Below, one piece after another: positions 12,001 to 18,600 of a DNA stretch of 64,000 nucleotides. Below the pieces are notes generated by a model that was given only the letters and a program-made list of their open reading frames with translations, made no database searches and was not told the origin of the DNA. Source of the stretch: Pseudomonas sp. FEN (GTDB taxonomy: Bacteria; Pseudomonadota; Gammaproteobacteria; Pseudomonadales; Pseudomonadaceae); contig NZ_CAJFDC010000016.1 of assembly GCF_904067045.1 (NCBI RefSeq), forward strand, positions 271,778-335,777, in the 5' to 3' direction. The first letter of the stretch is position 1; each line of letters begins with the position of its first letter. The translations under genes and the position numbers were made by a program.

Positions 12001-13195
12001 AGATGTAGTGCAGCCGGGCCTCATCGTCATAGGCGTTGGTGCGCAGGTGAATCGCCAGTGGCATTTGCTCATGATTGTTCGAGCATTTCACCGAGCGCGC
12101 GGTCGCCGGCCCGAAGCGCAGCAGATGGTGGTGCTGCTCATAGGAGAACGTCAGGTCGCACAGTTGCGTGCGATCGGTACGGCGCAGTTCCAGCAAGCGG
12201 TTCAGATCGCTGACCGGAAAACGCTGGCTGCGGTAATCCTGCTTGACCGCCCGAGCGATGCCTTGCACCAACTCGGCGAACGGCAGATCGGCGCTGAACC
12301 GCAAGCGCAGCACACTGAGTTGGGCGAACAACCCCAGAGTCTTCTTGAAACTGGCATTGGAGCGGTTGAGGATCGGCAGGCCGATCACCAACTCATCGCG
12401 CTGATGGGTCCGGGTGAAATACACATACAGCACGGCCAGCAGGACATGAAAGCGCGAGGCCTGCAGCCGCCCGGCCAGGTCGTCGATACGGTTCTCCAGG
12501 TCGCGGGCAAAACTGCAGGAGAAATGGCCGCTGCGGCTCGGGCCCGCATCATGGGCCTGGCGATAGCGTGGGAGCAGCAACGGTTCGGGGATATCGCGGT
12601 ACTTTTCCAACCAGTACGCCCGGTCCCGCCCAAAGCGCGGCGACTGACGATAGGCAAGATCATCCTGGATGAAATCGACATAGGAAGGTGCCGACAGATC
12701 AGGTGTGCGCTGATCGTACAGGGCGTTGTAAATCTGGCTGAGAGAGGCGCAGAGCCCGTCGATGCCCCAACCATCGAGCACGATATGGTGGGCGTGCACG
12801 GCAAAGTAGAAACGCTGCGGTTCGAGCTGGAGCAAATGGAAACGGAACAACGGACCACCATCGAACTTGAATACCCGTTCGAGCTGGCGCTGCATCCAGC
12901 TCGCGGCGGCCTCGCGCGGGTCCGCCCGGCCCTGCAAGTCCAGCGGTGCCACCCGCACCGGCAGTGTCGCGGCAAAGGCCTGTAGCGGTATGCCCTGCGC
13001 GTCACATTGGTCGAGCAAGACCATGCGCAGGGCATCGTGCGTCTCGATCAACAGGTCCACGGCCTGCTGGAACACCTCGGGATCGAGGTGCCCTTCGATC
13101 TCCAGGTAGCCGCCGATGTTGTATAACGGCGAATCGCCCTGGGTCATCTGGTCCAGCCAGATATTGCGTTGGGCGGCGGTCAGGGCAAGTGCCAT
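1..13195 (-). CDS. sypA: Syringopeptin-type NRPS, 5' part (C-A-T modules Thr, Pro, Leu, Ala; cut by left edge)
   Basis: The reading frame is open from an ATG at 13195 to the window edge, about 4398 codons, so the 3' end is missing. Domain order by nucleotide: starter C 13195-11860 (HHIVLDG), A1 11810-10330, T1 around 10180, C2 10050-8640, A2 8550-7020, T2, C3 6740-5310, A3 5260-3780, T3, C4 3500-2060, A4 2010-570, T4, C5 from 270 leftward. A-domain pocket residues read DFWNIGMVHK (Thr), DVQLIAHVVK (Pro), DAWFLGNVVK (Leu) and DLYNNALTYK (Ala). C2, C3 and C5 carry the N-terminal HH(L/I)xxxxGD motif of dual epimerisation/condensation domains; C4 has a damaged version. Known syringopeptins and corpeptins start Dhb-Pro, so residue 1 is inferred to become Dhb. 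The gene lies downstream of syrP and syrD on the same strand. It is a cytoplasmic megasynthase that presumably needs further NRPS genes to the left. Confidence 0.93.
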   Translation of the reverse strand, partial: MALALTAAQRNIWLDQMTQGDSPLYNIGGYLEIEGHLDPEVFQQAVDLLIETHDALRMVLLDQCDAQGIPLQAFAATLPVRVAPLDLQGRADPREAAASWMQRQLERVFKFDGGPLFRFHLLQLEPQRFYFAVHAHHIVLDGWGIDGLCASLSQIYNALYDQRTPDLSAPSYVDFIQDDLAYRQSPRFGRDRAYWLEKYRDIPEPLLLPRYRQAHDAGPSRSGHFSCSFARDLENRIDDLAGRLQASRFHVLLAVLYVYFTRTHQRDELVIGLPILNRSNASFKKTLGLFAQLSVLRLRFSADLPFAELVQGIARAVKQDYRSQRFPVSDLNRLLELRRTDRTQLCDLTFSYEQHHHLLRFGPATARSVKCSNNHEQMPLAIHLRTNAYDDEARLHYIYNEAYFQADEIEPMAERLQHVLDQGLANEQLSVRAFSLTTVAETRQLQAWNADQRSFAADRTIHRQFEARAAQRPQAVALVYQEQSLSYGELNARANQVAHRLLALGVRPDDRVAICVERGPAMIIGLLGILKSGAGYVPLDPAYPRERLAYTLGDSAPVALLSQRAVQQALPAVRVPVINLDDADLRDESVQNPQVPGLTASHLAYVIYTSGSTGLPKGVMVEHRNVARLFSATEDWFGFGEQDVWALFHSFAFDFSVWEIWGALLHGGRLLIVPQLVSRSPEECYALLCNAGVTVLNQTPSAFRQLIAAQGENGQPHALRQVIFGGEALETAMLKPWYARAVNAGTQLVNMYGITETTVHVTYYPLQAEDAQRVGASPIGKRIPDLRLYLLDGYGQPVAPGVVGELYVGGAGVARGYLNREELNAERFLDDPFAATPGARMYRTGDLGRWLADGSLEYLGRNDEQVKIRGFRIELGEIQAQLAACEGVRDALVLVREDEPGDKRLVAYVIGTAGVELDAVQLREQLRLSLAEYMLPSAFVSLEAFPLTANGKLDRKALPVPAIDAYARREYEAPEGPAETLLAGLWAELLGVGQIGRHDQFFELGGHSLLAVKLIERMRQVGLNADVRVLFGQPTLAALAAASGHADEVRVPANGIPAGCRHITPDMLPLVSLSQVEIDRVVAGVPGGVGNVQDIYALVPLQEGILYHHLSSDEGDPYLLQALLRVDSFEQLLGFAESLQAVIDRHDILRTAVAWEDLDEPLQVVWREARLRVEAYLPHPDQGDVAAQLQAHFDPRRMRLDLRQAPMMRLHYAEDAVEGGWVAVLLFHHLIDDATSLALLGKEIEAFSQGRGGELPASVPYRNHVAQTRLGVSREQHEAFFREMLADVDEPSLPFGLQDVQGDGSGVEEALLPVAPDLAQRLRAQARRLGVSNASLHHLAWGQVVARLSGRRDVVFGTVLMGRLHSGQGAERALGMFINTLPLRVDAGGQGVQAAVRMTHGRLAALLGHEHAPLSLAQECSGVAAPTPLFSALMNYRHVAVGAQEPKDVGQARTWAGVEVLGGEERTNYPLSLSVDDLGESFGLTVQAVAGVGAERIAGYMHTLLEQLTQALEQQPEAPLHSLDWLPASERRQLLEGFNAFDCAYPTDLLLHQLFEAHAAARPDAVAVTYDGQRLSYAELNQWANQIAHRLIAEGIGADDRVAICVERGLEMIAGLVGILKAGAGYVPLDPSYPAERLAYMLEDSAPKVLLTQRGLRERFPQAAMPVLLLEAEARGESGIDSAPRHNPQRAGLTRQHLAYLIYTSGSTGQPKGVAMPHGPLVNLMQWQIAQTVEHGRPGQRTLQFAALGFDVAFQEVFSTLCAGGELSLIHGDLRLDFRRLFQHIRQQRIERLYMPCIALQALAEAMAAEPEQAACALQDVITAGEQLRITEPMRRFFARLDDARLHNHYGPTESHVVTTLTLSGDPHAWPTLPSIGRPVANTRIYLLDEQCRPVPVGVAGEIHIGGACVARGYLNRAELTAERFIRDPFTASEGARLYKTGDLGCWQPDGQIEYLGRNDDQIKIRGFRIELGEVEARLGQYPGLRDTAVLAREDRPGEKRLVAYFSVQDGGTLPTADDLRLHLQALLPDYMIPVAYVHLDKLPVSPNGKLDRRALPEPSADAFVSREYQAPLGDSEITLAALWCDVLGVERVGRQDHFFELGGHSLLAVKLIERMRQVGLSADVRVLFGQPTLAALAAAVGGGIEIVVPANGIHAGCERITPEMLTLVSLDQDSIDRIVAGVPGGIANVQDIYPLAPLQEGILYHHIAAEQGDPYLLQATFALRDQEQLGGFAEALQAVIDRHDILRTALIWQDLEEPLQVVLRHAELPLEQVSLDPAEGDILGQLQQRFDPRECRLDLGQAPLMRLAFAQDPANQRWVAILLFHHIALDHTALDVMSEEMLAHLHGVAERLPAAMPYRNYVGQTRLGVSREQHEAFFREMLGDVDEPTLPFGLLQVQGDGQGLREVRRDLPADLCQRLRGQARQLGVSVASLHHLAWARVLGSVSGRDDVVFGTVLLGRMQSGLGADRALGMFINTLPLRVDVGAGAVRQAVRQTHARLTALLGHEHASLVLAQRCSAVAATSPLFSALLNYRHSPVREASGGDYWADTQVLGVRERTNYPCTLSVDDQGEGFLLSVQVAAGVDGQRVCGYMQTVLTHLVEALESAPDSAVRDLPVLPAAEREQLLEDFNRSVAPYPADLSIARQFEARVLSNPDALAVVQAGRSLTYAELNRQANQLAHRLLGLGVRPDDRIAICARRSLDMLVGLVAILKSGACYVPIDPSHPAERLAYLLRDSAPRVLLTQTELQARLPALALPVLLLDADARTGAGVDALPESNLDIAGLTPSSLAYVIYTSGSTGEPKGVMVEHRQLSNLVSWHCQEFALSVGSHTSSVAGVGFDAMAWEVWPALCAGATLHLPPAAAGGEDIDGLLNWWLAQPLDVSFLPTPIAEYAFSQSLQHPTLRTLLIGGDRLRQFPQGQRFALINNYGPTETTVVATSGLIDEHASTLHIGKPVANTRVYLLDEHLRPVPMGVAGELYVGGAGVARGYLNRAALTRERFLRDPFSGDPEARMYKTGDLARWLDDGHLDYLGRNDDQVKIRGLRIELGEIETRLASHPAIREAVVLAREDQPGEQRLVAYYSSADAGLEIATLRAYLQARLPDYMVPSAYVELDTFPLTANGKIDRRALPAPDLEALPSRGYEAPTGDLEITLARLWAEVLKVERIGRHDHFFELGGHSLLAVSLIERMRQAGLSTDVRVLFSQPTLAALAAAVGGGREVLVPPSAIPSGCEYITPDLLPLVNLDQTTIDRIVASVPGGAANVQDIYPLAPLQEGILYHHHLAVDHADPYLQQALFTFDSRARLDAFALALQGVIARHDILRTAMVWEGLDTPLQVVWRQAPPRLIEVALEPLVGDVAEHLRAHLDSAPVRLDIRRAPMLQLGYAQDVSDGRWLGVLQFHHLVNDATSLGALVAEIEAHMRGRQAQLPASVPYRNYVAQSRLGVSQAEHEQFFREMLGDIDEPTLPFGLQDVQGDGQDVEEAQCAVDAGLSHRLRVQARQLGVSAASFYHLAWARVLGCVSGKDEVVFGTVLLGRLQSGEGADRALGMFINTLPLRVTLGGLGARAGVKATHARLSALLGHEHAPLSLAQRCSGVAAPTPLFSALLNYRHLATAGADLPLWDGIEVQGGQERTNYPLALSVDDLGEDFALRVGTLAGIGAQRVCDYMLSALQSLVEALEQAPLTPLSALSVLPTAEREQLLVGFNATALEYPQEQTIHGLFEAQVERTPDALAVVHGGQRLSYCELNEQANRLAHALRKQGVQPDSRVGICVERGAEMVVGLLAILKAGGGYVPLDPAYPAERIAYMLQDSAPAAVLAQTATQDLLAGVSVPVINLDQGTWQDESVRNPEVPGLTSAHLAYLIYTSGSTGLPKGVMIEHRNTVNFLTWAHAAFNGLHTNAGLLDHRQSNSALSKTLFSTSLNFDLAVYECFAPLTSGGSIEVVKNVLELQHGEHDIGLINTVPSALKALLEVDGLPKSVHTVNVAGEALKRSLVESLFEKTAVQRLCNLYGPSETTTYSSWVAMDREAGFAPHIGKPVGNTQFYLLDEQQQPVPLGVPGEIYIGGAGVARGYLNRDDLTAERFLKDPFSPDSSARMYRTGDLGRYLADGNIEYLGRNDDQVKIRGFRIELGEIDARLAKHPAIHEAVVTAREDIPGDKRLVAYYTLAAEPTSVDIDSLRRHLQEQLPEYMVPAIYVQLDALPLTPNGKLDRKALPAPDLEAIISRGYEAPQGETETTLARIWADVLKIERVGRHDHFFELGGHSLLAVSLIERMRQAGLSADVRVLFSQPTLAALAAAVGGGNEVQVPANAIPSGCEYITPDMLPLVNLSQAAIEQIVANVPGGAANVQDIYPLAPLQEGILYHHLTAEQGDPYVLQTLFEMASRERLSAFIDALQ

Positions 13196-13264
13196 ACATT
13201 TCTTCTCGCAAAGGGTCAGCCTCACCACGCGAAAAGGCGGCGACAGCTGGAAATTGAGTCCGGT

Positions 13265-13312
13265 CCAGGGCACCGGCCGACCTCGCTCAACCTCGCGAAG
13301 AGCCGGCCCTGG
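13265..13312 (-). terminator. Inverted repeat between syrD and the sypA-like NRPS
   Basis: CCAGGGC and CGGC at 13265-13277 pair with GCCGGCCCTGG at 13302-13312, an 11-bp stem with a two-base bulge and a 24-nt loop. There is no clear T-run, so it could be an attenuator, an mRNA-stabilising hairpin or a processing site in a syrP-syrD-NRPS transcript rather than a full terminator. Confidence 0.35.
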
Positions 13313-13334
13313 AAAAGTTAAACAGCGCTGGAAA

Positions 13335-15038
13335 TCAGGCGCGCTTGCCCTGCACCGCGCAATTCACGTCGGAGACGATGCGCCCGTCGACCAACTTGAT
13401 GATGCGGTCGGCCAGCTGGAAGTACTGGTCATCGTGGGTGATGATCAGCACGGTCTTGCCGCGACGCTTGAGGTCCGGCAACAGTTCCTCGTAGAAGAAG
13501 CGCTTGAACGGCGGATCCTGGTCGGCCGCCCACTCGTCCAGCAGGTAGATCGGCCGGTCTTCCATGTAGGCACAGACCAGGGCCAGACGTTTCTGCTGGC
13601 CGTAGGACAGGGCCTTGGTGGTGGAGTAACCGAGTCCCTCGATCTTGATCTTGTCTTCCAGGCCCAGGGTCGCCAGGTATTTTTGCGCCAGATCGGTGCT
13701 GGCCCCCTCCTCGTCGGGACCGATCAGCCGGTTGAACAGATGGAAGTCGGAGAACACCGCGGAGAACAGGTCGCGGTAGTCACTGCGCAGCTCTTCGGTG
13801 ATCGCCGTGCCATCGAGCAGCACCTGCCCTTGTTGCGGGATATACAGGCCACAAATGACCTTGGCCAGGGTGCTCTTGCCGCAGCCGTTGCCACCGACGA
13901 TGTAGATCAGTTCACCGGCACGCACGGTCAGGTCGATGGGCCCCAGGGCAAAACCCGCAACCGCCAGCGGATCCAGGTAGTTCATCCGCACGTCCCGCAA
14001 CTGGATACTGTCCCAGGACTGCTTGTGATCCAGCAGCAGCACATTGGCGCTTTCGCCGACGAGCGCTTCCGGTTCCGGGTGCGGGTCGTTGATGGCGAAG
14101 CCGAAGTCCGCCAGGCGACTGCCGGCGATACGCCCCTGGGCCAGCAGCGGCATGGCGCCGATCAACAACGACAACGGGCCCATGATGTACAACACCACCA
14201 GCACGCTGGCGGTCATGGTCTTGGCATCGATCGCCCCGAGCATCGGCGCGGCGAACAGCAGGCAACCGATCAGCAACGACAATGTAAGCTGGCCGACGTT
14301 GTCGGCGGCGGTGTACCAGAGCCGCTCGGTGAAGTTGTAGCGCGCCACCTTGGTCGAGGACTCCTGGATCGCCGAGCGGCTGAACCAGCGCCGTCGAATG
14401 CCGTTGAGCTTGAGTTCCTTGAGACCGAAGACCAGGGCGTGGGTGTACTCGTTGAATGAGGTGAACTCATCGCGCACCTTGCGCGAGAAAGACACGCCAC
14501 TGAGAAAAAAGAACAGGTACAGGGCAATCCCCAGCACCATCAGGGCCACGGTCACCGCGAACACCACCCAGGACAGGTAGGCCAGGTACGCGATACCGAA
14601 CAGAAACACCGCCAGTTCCACCAGCACCGTCGGCATGATCACCAGGGTAGTGTTCAACTGCGGAATATCGCTGGTGAGCATGGTCAGGACATTCGGCGGG
14701 CCCCGACGGTCGACCTCTTCCAGTGGCGTGCCGAGAATCTTGCGGCACAAGGCAATGCGCAGGCGGGTCATGATGCGCATGCTGGCGTAGGCCGGAAACA
14801 GCGCGGCGCCATTACGGAACAACAGCGCCACCACGCTCAGGCCGATGAACCAGTACAACGACTGTTTCTGGAAACCTTCCTCGTGAATCGCCTGGTTGAT
14901 CACATTGATCACCGCGATGGACGCCACGCCGCTGATGATCCCGGTCACCAGGGTCAGGAACGTCAACCAGGGATGGTTGCTCCACAGCAGACGCATGACC
15001 GAGCCAGGTTTGGCCTTCTTCTCTTGCTCGTTTTTCAT
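13335..15038 (-). CDS. syrD: SyrD-like cyclic-peptide ABC exporter
   Basis: 567 residues. The N-terminal half is a membrane domain with about six hydrophobic spans (for example residues 22-45, 60-85, 130-175 and 240-300). The C-terminal half is an ABC ATPase with Walker A GGNGCGKST, signature LSYGQQKR and Walker B IYLLDEWAADQDP followed by the switch His (ITHDD). Length and the fused TMD-NBD layout match the SyrD/PvdE family, which exports lipopeptides or peptide siderophore precursors across the inner membrane. It lies between syrP (76 bp upstream) and the sypA-like NRPS (139 bp downstream), all in one direction, which is the arrangement at the P. syringae syr-syp junction. It may serve both peptides. 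Assignment to the family is strong; which peptide it carries is inference. Confidence 0.93.
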   Translation of the reverse strand: MKNEQEKKAKPGSVMRLLWSNHPWLTFLTLVTGIISGVASIAVINVINQAIHEEGFQKQSLYWFIGLSVVALLFRNGAALFPAYASMRIMTRLRIALCRKILGTPLEEVDRRGPPNVLTMLTSDIPQLNTTLVIMPTVLVELAVFLFGIAYLAYLSWVVFAVTVALMVLGIALYLFFFLSGVSFSRKVRDEFTSFNEYTHALVFGLKELKLNGIRRRWFSRSAIQESSTKVARYNFTERLWYTAADNVGQLTLSLLIGCLLFAAPMLGAIDAKTMTASVLVVLYIMGPLSLLIGAMPLLAQGRIAGSRLADFGFAINDPHPEPEALVGESANVLLLDHKQSWDSIQLRDVRMNYLDPLAVAGFALGPIDLTVRAGELIYIVGGNGCGKSTLAKVICGLYIPQQGQVLLDGTAITEELRSDYRDLFSAVFSDFHLFNRLIGPDEEGASTDLAQKYLATLGLEDKIKIEGLGYSTTKALSYGQQKRLALVCAYMEDRPIYLLDEWAADQDPPFKRFFYEELLPDLKRRGKTVLIITHDDQYFQLADRIIKLVDGRIVSDVNCAVQGKRA

Positions 15039-15114
15039 TGGTTGCTGTCCTTGAATGCATTAGCCCGCGTAATGGCCGGGCGTTGAAAGTCCTGGGACAC
15101 TTGACTTCGATCGC

Positions 15115-16176
15115 TCAGGTCGGCTGCCAGACAGCGTCCCGGGCGGTCATTTCACCCATGGCGACGACGATCAGGCGGGGCTCTTCATAAGGGTCCCGGG
15201 CATGGGCGGCGAGCATGTTGTCGAGCATCACCACATCGCCCCTGCGCCAGTCGAAACGCACCGCACAGGCCTCGTAGGCTTCGCCGATCAAGCTCATGAC
15301 CGAGTCTTCGATCGGCGAGCCGTCGCCGTAGCTGACCAGCCGCGGCAAGCGATCGGCACCGAACATGTCGAGCAGGTCCTCGCGCATTTCCTCGCCCAGG
15401 CAGAACGGGTGGTGCAGTTGCACCTGATTGAAGAAACAACGCTCGCCGGTGAACGGATGACTGATCACCGCCGGGCACTGGGTACGAATTTGCAGGGTCT
15501 CGCTGTCAAGCCACTCGAAGGCGGTGCCCTGTTCGCGGCAGCGCTGCTCGACGACGTCACGCGAGGAGGTACCGAAGAACGCTTCCCAGCTCGGTTCGAC
15601 CCCGGCGGTAAAGGTGCGGCTGTACATCAGGCCCTGGCTTTCGAAGCGCGCGACCACCTCGGCCGGTAACCGCGCGAGTACTTGGCGGATGTCCGCCAGC
15701 GGCGTCGCGCCACCGACCCGCGATGGCCGTTCGCAGAAGAACCATTGCTTGCGCGGCCAGCTTTCCAGGTGCGAGCTCTCGTTGTGATAGAGGATCATCT
15801 CGCGCTCTGGATAAGGCGTGGAGCGATAGACATTGCGTCCGCCTTCCTTCTTTGGCAGGTCGCCATAACTACCGTGCAACCCGGGCGACAGCGCCTCGGC
15901 AAAAGCCTCGAAGGCCGCCACCGAACCCAGGTCGAAACCGCGGAACAACACCGCTCCGTGACGGCACAACAATGCCTCGATCGCCTCGCGTTGCGCGCCG
16001 GCCCAACGCACCGGATCCAGACCGGCCGCGGCCGGCTCGATCACCACGGGCAAGCTGATACCGGCTGCCAGCAAGGACAGACGCACCGCTGGATCGCCAG
16101 TCCGATCGGGCCAGGCCGGCGCATCCGCCAGTGGGTCAGCGGTGAAAACCGGCGAAGCGTTAGCTTGAAGACTCAT
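15115..16176 (-). CDS. syrP: SyrP-like Fe(II)/2-oxoglutarate aspartyl beta-hydroxylase
   Basis: 353 residues of the TauD/TfdA fold. The iron site is visible as HNE in YHNESSHL (about residue 133) with the distal His in AAHARDPYEEPR (about residue 328) and the 2OG-binding Arg 10 residues later. SyrP of P. syringae hydroxylates Asp while it is tethered to the module-8 carrier domain of SyrE to give 3-hydroxy-Asp; the same role is inferred here for module 8 of the second plus-strand NRPS. The start at 16176 is preceded by a good AGGAG ribosome site. It is transcribed away from syrB1 and towards syrD, probably from the control region at 16177-16519. The HxE in place of HxD is a feature also found in other family members. 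Confidence 0.9.
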   Translation of the reverse strand: MSLQANASPVFTADPLADAPAWPDRTGDPAVRLSLLAAGISLPVVIEPAAAGLDPVRWAGAQREAIEALLCRHGAVLFRGFDLGSVAAFEAFAEALSPGLHGSYGDLPKKEGGRNVYRSTPYPEREMILYHNESSHLESWPRKQWFFCERPSRVGGATPLADIRQVLARLPAEVVARFESQGLMYSRTFTAGVEPSWEAFFGTSSRDVVEQRCREQGTAFEWLDSETLQIRTQCPAVISHPFTGERCFFNQVQLHHPFCLGEEMREDLLDMFGADRLPRLVSYGDGSPIEDSVMSLIGEAYEACAVRFDWRRGDVVMLDNMLAAHARDPYEEPRLIVVAMGEMTARDAVWQPT

Positions 16177-16280
16177 GAAAAAACTCCTGGACCACAGCCC
16201 CTTACATCCACGTTGTACGGGGCAAGATCACAGGCTTCGCCGCCGCGCAAGGATAAAAACACCGATGGCGGGGGGCTGTC

Positions 16281-16300
16281 TGTCACCGCAAACCGGGACA
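16281..16300 (-). promoter_or_regulatory. syr-syp-box-like element facing syrP-syrD
   Basis: Reading the minus strand, TGTCCCGGTTTGCGGTGACA, followed by GAC. It shares the TGTCCC start and ACAGAC end with four other sites in this window and resembles the published syr-syp box (TGTCCCG-N4-CGGGACA), a binding site for SalA/SyrF-type LuxR proteins. It lies about 105 nt upstream of the syrP start. Confidence 0.6.
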
Positions 16301-16347
16301 GCGACCACCCACGGCGCTGATCCATGCCAATCGCCGCTGCCGTGGTT

Positions 16348-16367
16348 TGTCCCCATTTCCCGCGACA
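16348..16367 (+). promoter_or_regulatory. syr-syp-box-like element facing syrB1
   Basis: TGTCCCCATTTCCCGCGACA followed by GAC, 152 nt upstream of the syrB1 ATG. Same pattern as the sites at 24125 and 54103. The 343-nt gap between syrP and syrB1 (16177-16519) contains no convincing gene and holds this site and the opposite-facing one at 16281. Confidence 0.6.
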
Positions 16368-16519
16368 GACGCAGGCCTGCGGTCGGTGCTGAAATGCGGC
16401 AACTGCGGATCGTGCCGGCTCTTCGAATGGATCCTCCAGGCCGCAGGGATGCCTCGAGTGCAACGCATTTCGCCACGGCGAAAACAGGTCGCACCGGTTA
16501 TTACACAGGAGCGTTAGTC

Positions 16520-18583
16520 ATGCCGATCAAGAACACTGGCGAATCGGTTAACACCGCGCCAGCCCCTCTCATGCCCGGGGCCTTCCTGCATGAGATATTC
16601 AGTGCCCGGGCGCGTGAACTTCCAGAGCGAACGGCAGTGTCCGACGCTACTCGGACATTGAGCTATGCCCAGCTCGACGCGCTGTCGTCGAAGCTGGCCG
16701 CGCGCCTGTGCCATGAAGGCGTCAAGCATGGCATGCGCGTGGGCATGTACCTGCCGCGCAGCGTCGATCTGCTCATCAGCCTGCTGGGCATCCTCAAGGC
16801 CGGTGGCGCCTATGTCCCGGTCGACCCGCAATACCCGGGCAAGCGGGTCGAACAGATCATCCGCGACAGCGGCCTGAGCCTGGTGATCGGCGATGCCGCG
16901 AACCTGCCGAAGAGCCCTTCGCTGCGCGTGCTGTCCCTCGATGAGTTGCTATCCGCGCCGGAACTGGAACTGAGCGTTGATGGCAACCGTCACGACCCGG
17001 ACCAGTCCACCGCCTACGTCATCTACACTTCCGGCTCCACCGGTGAACCCAAGGGCGTACTGGTTTCTCACGGCAACGTCAGCCACCTGCTGGAAAGCAC
17101 GCAACGGAGCTACGGCTTCAATGCCCAGGACGTCTGGTCGATGTTCCACTCCATCGGTTTCGACTTCTCGGTCTGGGAAATCTGGGGGGCCTTGGCCCAC
17201 GGCGGCCAAGTGGCCATTGTTCCTTATGATATCTCCCGCTCTCCCGTCGCCCTGCGCCAATGGCTGTCCCAGCAGCGGGTGACCGTTCTCAGCCAGACCC
17301 CGTCGGCCTTCCGTGGCCTCGACGAGGCCGATCGCGGTGTCAATAGCCCCCTGGCCCTGCGCTACGTGGTCTTCGGCGGCGAAGCGCTGCCAGCCACCGT
17401 GCTGCGCCCCTGGGTCGAACGCCATGGCGACCAGAAGCCGGCGCTGATCAACATGTACGGGATTACCGAGGCGACGGTGCACAGCACCTTCAAGCGCGTG
17501 TTGGGCCAGGACCTGGAAAGCCGCGCAATGGTCTCCATCGGCAAACCGCTGGACGGTTGGTGCTTGCACCTGCTCGATGCCAACCAGGCGCCGGTGCCGC
17601 AAGGCACGGCCGGCGAGTTGTACATCGAAGGGGCTGGCGTGGCCCAGGGTTACCTGAACCGTGCCGCGCTCAACGCCGAACGCTTCATCCAACTGCCCGG
17701 CACCTCGACCCGTGCCTACCGCACCGGCGACCTGCTGATCCTGGACCAGGACGGTGAGTACCGCTACGCCGGCCGTTGCGACGAACAACTGAAGATCCGC
17801 GGTTTCCGCATTGAGCCGGGCGAAATCGAAGCCTGCCTGCAAACCAGCCCGAGCGTGGCCGCCGCCCATGTCGGCGCGCACGACTACGGTGATGGCGACC
17901 TGCGCCTGGTGGCCTATGTGGTCCCGACCCAGGGCCTCGACGCCTGGACCGAACAGACCCGCGCCGAAGTTACCGCCCTGCTGGCCGGCAGCCTGCCGGA
18001 CTACATGCGTCCCTCAGCCTATCTGGCGCTGACACAACTACCGGTGACCGCTCACGGCAAGATCGACAAGAAACAGCTGCCCTCGCCCACCGCCGGCATC
18101 ACCCCGTCGCACTCGATGAACGCTCAGGGTCTCAGCGAACCGGAGCAGTTCGTCCTCAAGATCTGGAGCGAAGACCTGGGTCTGAAGAACATCGGCCTGA
18201 ATGACGACTTCTTCGATTTCGGCGGCACCTCCCTGGCCCTGATCCGATCCCTGAGCAAGCTCAAGGCGCACTACCAGATCAACCTCGACCCGGGTGTCCT
18301 GGCGAACGGCGCGACCGCCAAGGTCCTGGCCGACTACATCTCCCGCACGCTTGCTCCGGAGCAGTTCGTGCTCAAGGTATGGAGTGAAGACCTGGGCCTG
18401 AAGAACATCGGCTTGAACGATGACTTCTTCGATTTCGGCGGCACCTCCCTGGCCCTGATCCGCTCCCTGAGCAAGCTCAAAAACCATTACCGGATCAACA
18501 TCGATCCCGCTGTCCTGGCGGACGGTGCAACAGCCAAGGCCCTGGCCGGCTACATCTCCCGCACCCTTGTTCAAGCCCATTGA
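16520..18583 (+). CDS. syrB1: SyrB1-like L-Thr adenylation protein with two tandem carrier domains (A-T-T)
   Basis: 687 residues. The ATG at 16520 follows an AGGAG site; the longer open frame upstream is not needed. Adenylation core motifs are clear (YTSGSTGEPKG, YRTGD, GxxDEQLKIRGFRIEPGE) and the pocket code reads DFWSVGMVHK, which is Thr. Two carrier domains follow at about residues 541-612 and 613-684, each with DDFFDFGGTSLALI and the pantetheine Ser; P. syringae SyrB1 has one. The protein activates Thr and holds it as a thioester for chlorination by SyrB2 and transfer by SyrC. There is no condensation domain, as expected. The stop codon is followed 17 nt later by syrB2, so the genes are co-transcribed. 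The duplicated T domain is described separately. Confidence 0.93.
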   Translation: MPIKNTGESVNTAPAPLMPGAFLHEIFSARARELPERTAVSDATRTLSYAQLDALSSKLAARLCHEGVKHGMRVGMYLPRSVDLLISLLGILKAGGAYVPVDPQYPGKRVEQIIRDSGLSLVIGDAANLPKSPSLRVLSLDELLSAPELELSVDGNRHDPDQSTAYVIYTSGSTGEPKGVLVSHGNVSHLLESTQRSYGFNAQDVWSMFHSIGFDFSVWEIWGALAHGGQVAIVPYDISRSPVALRQWLSQQRVTVLSQTPSAFRGLDEADRGVNSPLALRYVVFGGEALPATVLRPWVERHGDQKPALINMYGITEATVHSTFKRVLGQDLESRAMVSIGKPLDGWCLHLLDANQAPVPQGTAGELYIEGAGVAQGYLNRAALNAERFIQLPGTSTRAYRTGDLLILDQDGEYRYAGRCDEQLKIRGFRIEPGEIEACLQTSPSVAAAHVGAHDYGDGDLRLVAYVVPTQGLDAWTEQTRAEVTALLAGSLPDYMRPSAYLALTQLPVTAHGKIDKKQLPSPTAGITPSHSMNAQGLSEPEQFVLKIWSEDLGLKNIGLNDDFFDFGGTSLALIRSLSKLKAHYQINLDPGVLANGATAKVLADYISRTLAPEQFVLKVWSEDLGLKNIGLNDDFFDFGGTSLALIRSLSKLKNHYRINIDPAVLADGATAKALAGYISRTLVQAH
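18141..18572 (+). repeat. Tandem 216-bp direct repeat encoding the two carrier domains of SyrB1
   Basis: Units 18141-18356 and 18357-18572 align at a constant 216-nt offset without gaps. They begin with the same CGGAGCAGTTCGT and encode near-identical 72-residue carrier domains, differing mostly at synonymous or conservative sites (KAHYQINLDPGV versus KNHYRINIDPAV). Confidence 0.92.
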
Positions 18584-18600
18584 CCGAAAAGGAAAAGCCC

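Noticed and set aside
16175..16519. N-terminal extension of syrB1
   Set aside because: The extension covers the control region with the two box elements and lacks protein character; a good ribosome site precedes the ATG at 16520.
18580..18600. TTG start for syrB2 overlapping the syrB1 stop
   Set aside because: The GTG at 18601 reproduces the known SyrB2 N-terminus and has a purine-rich site.
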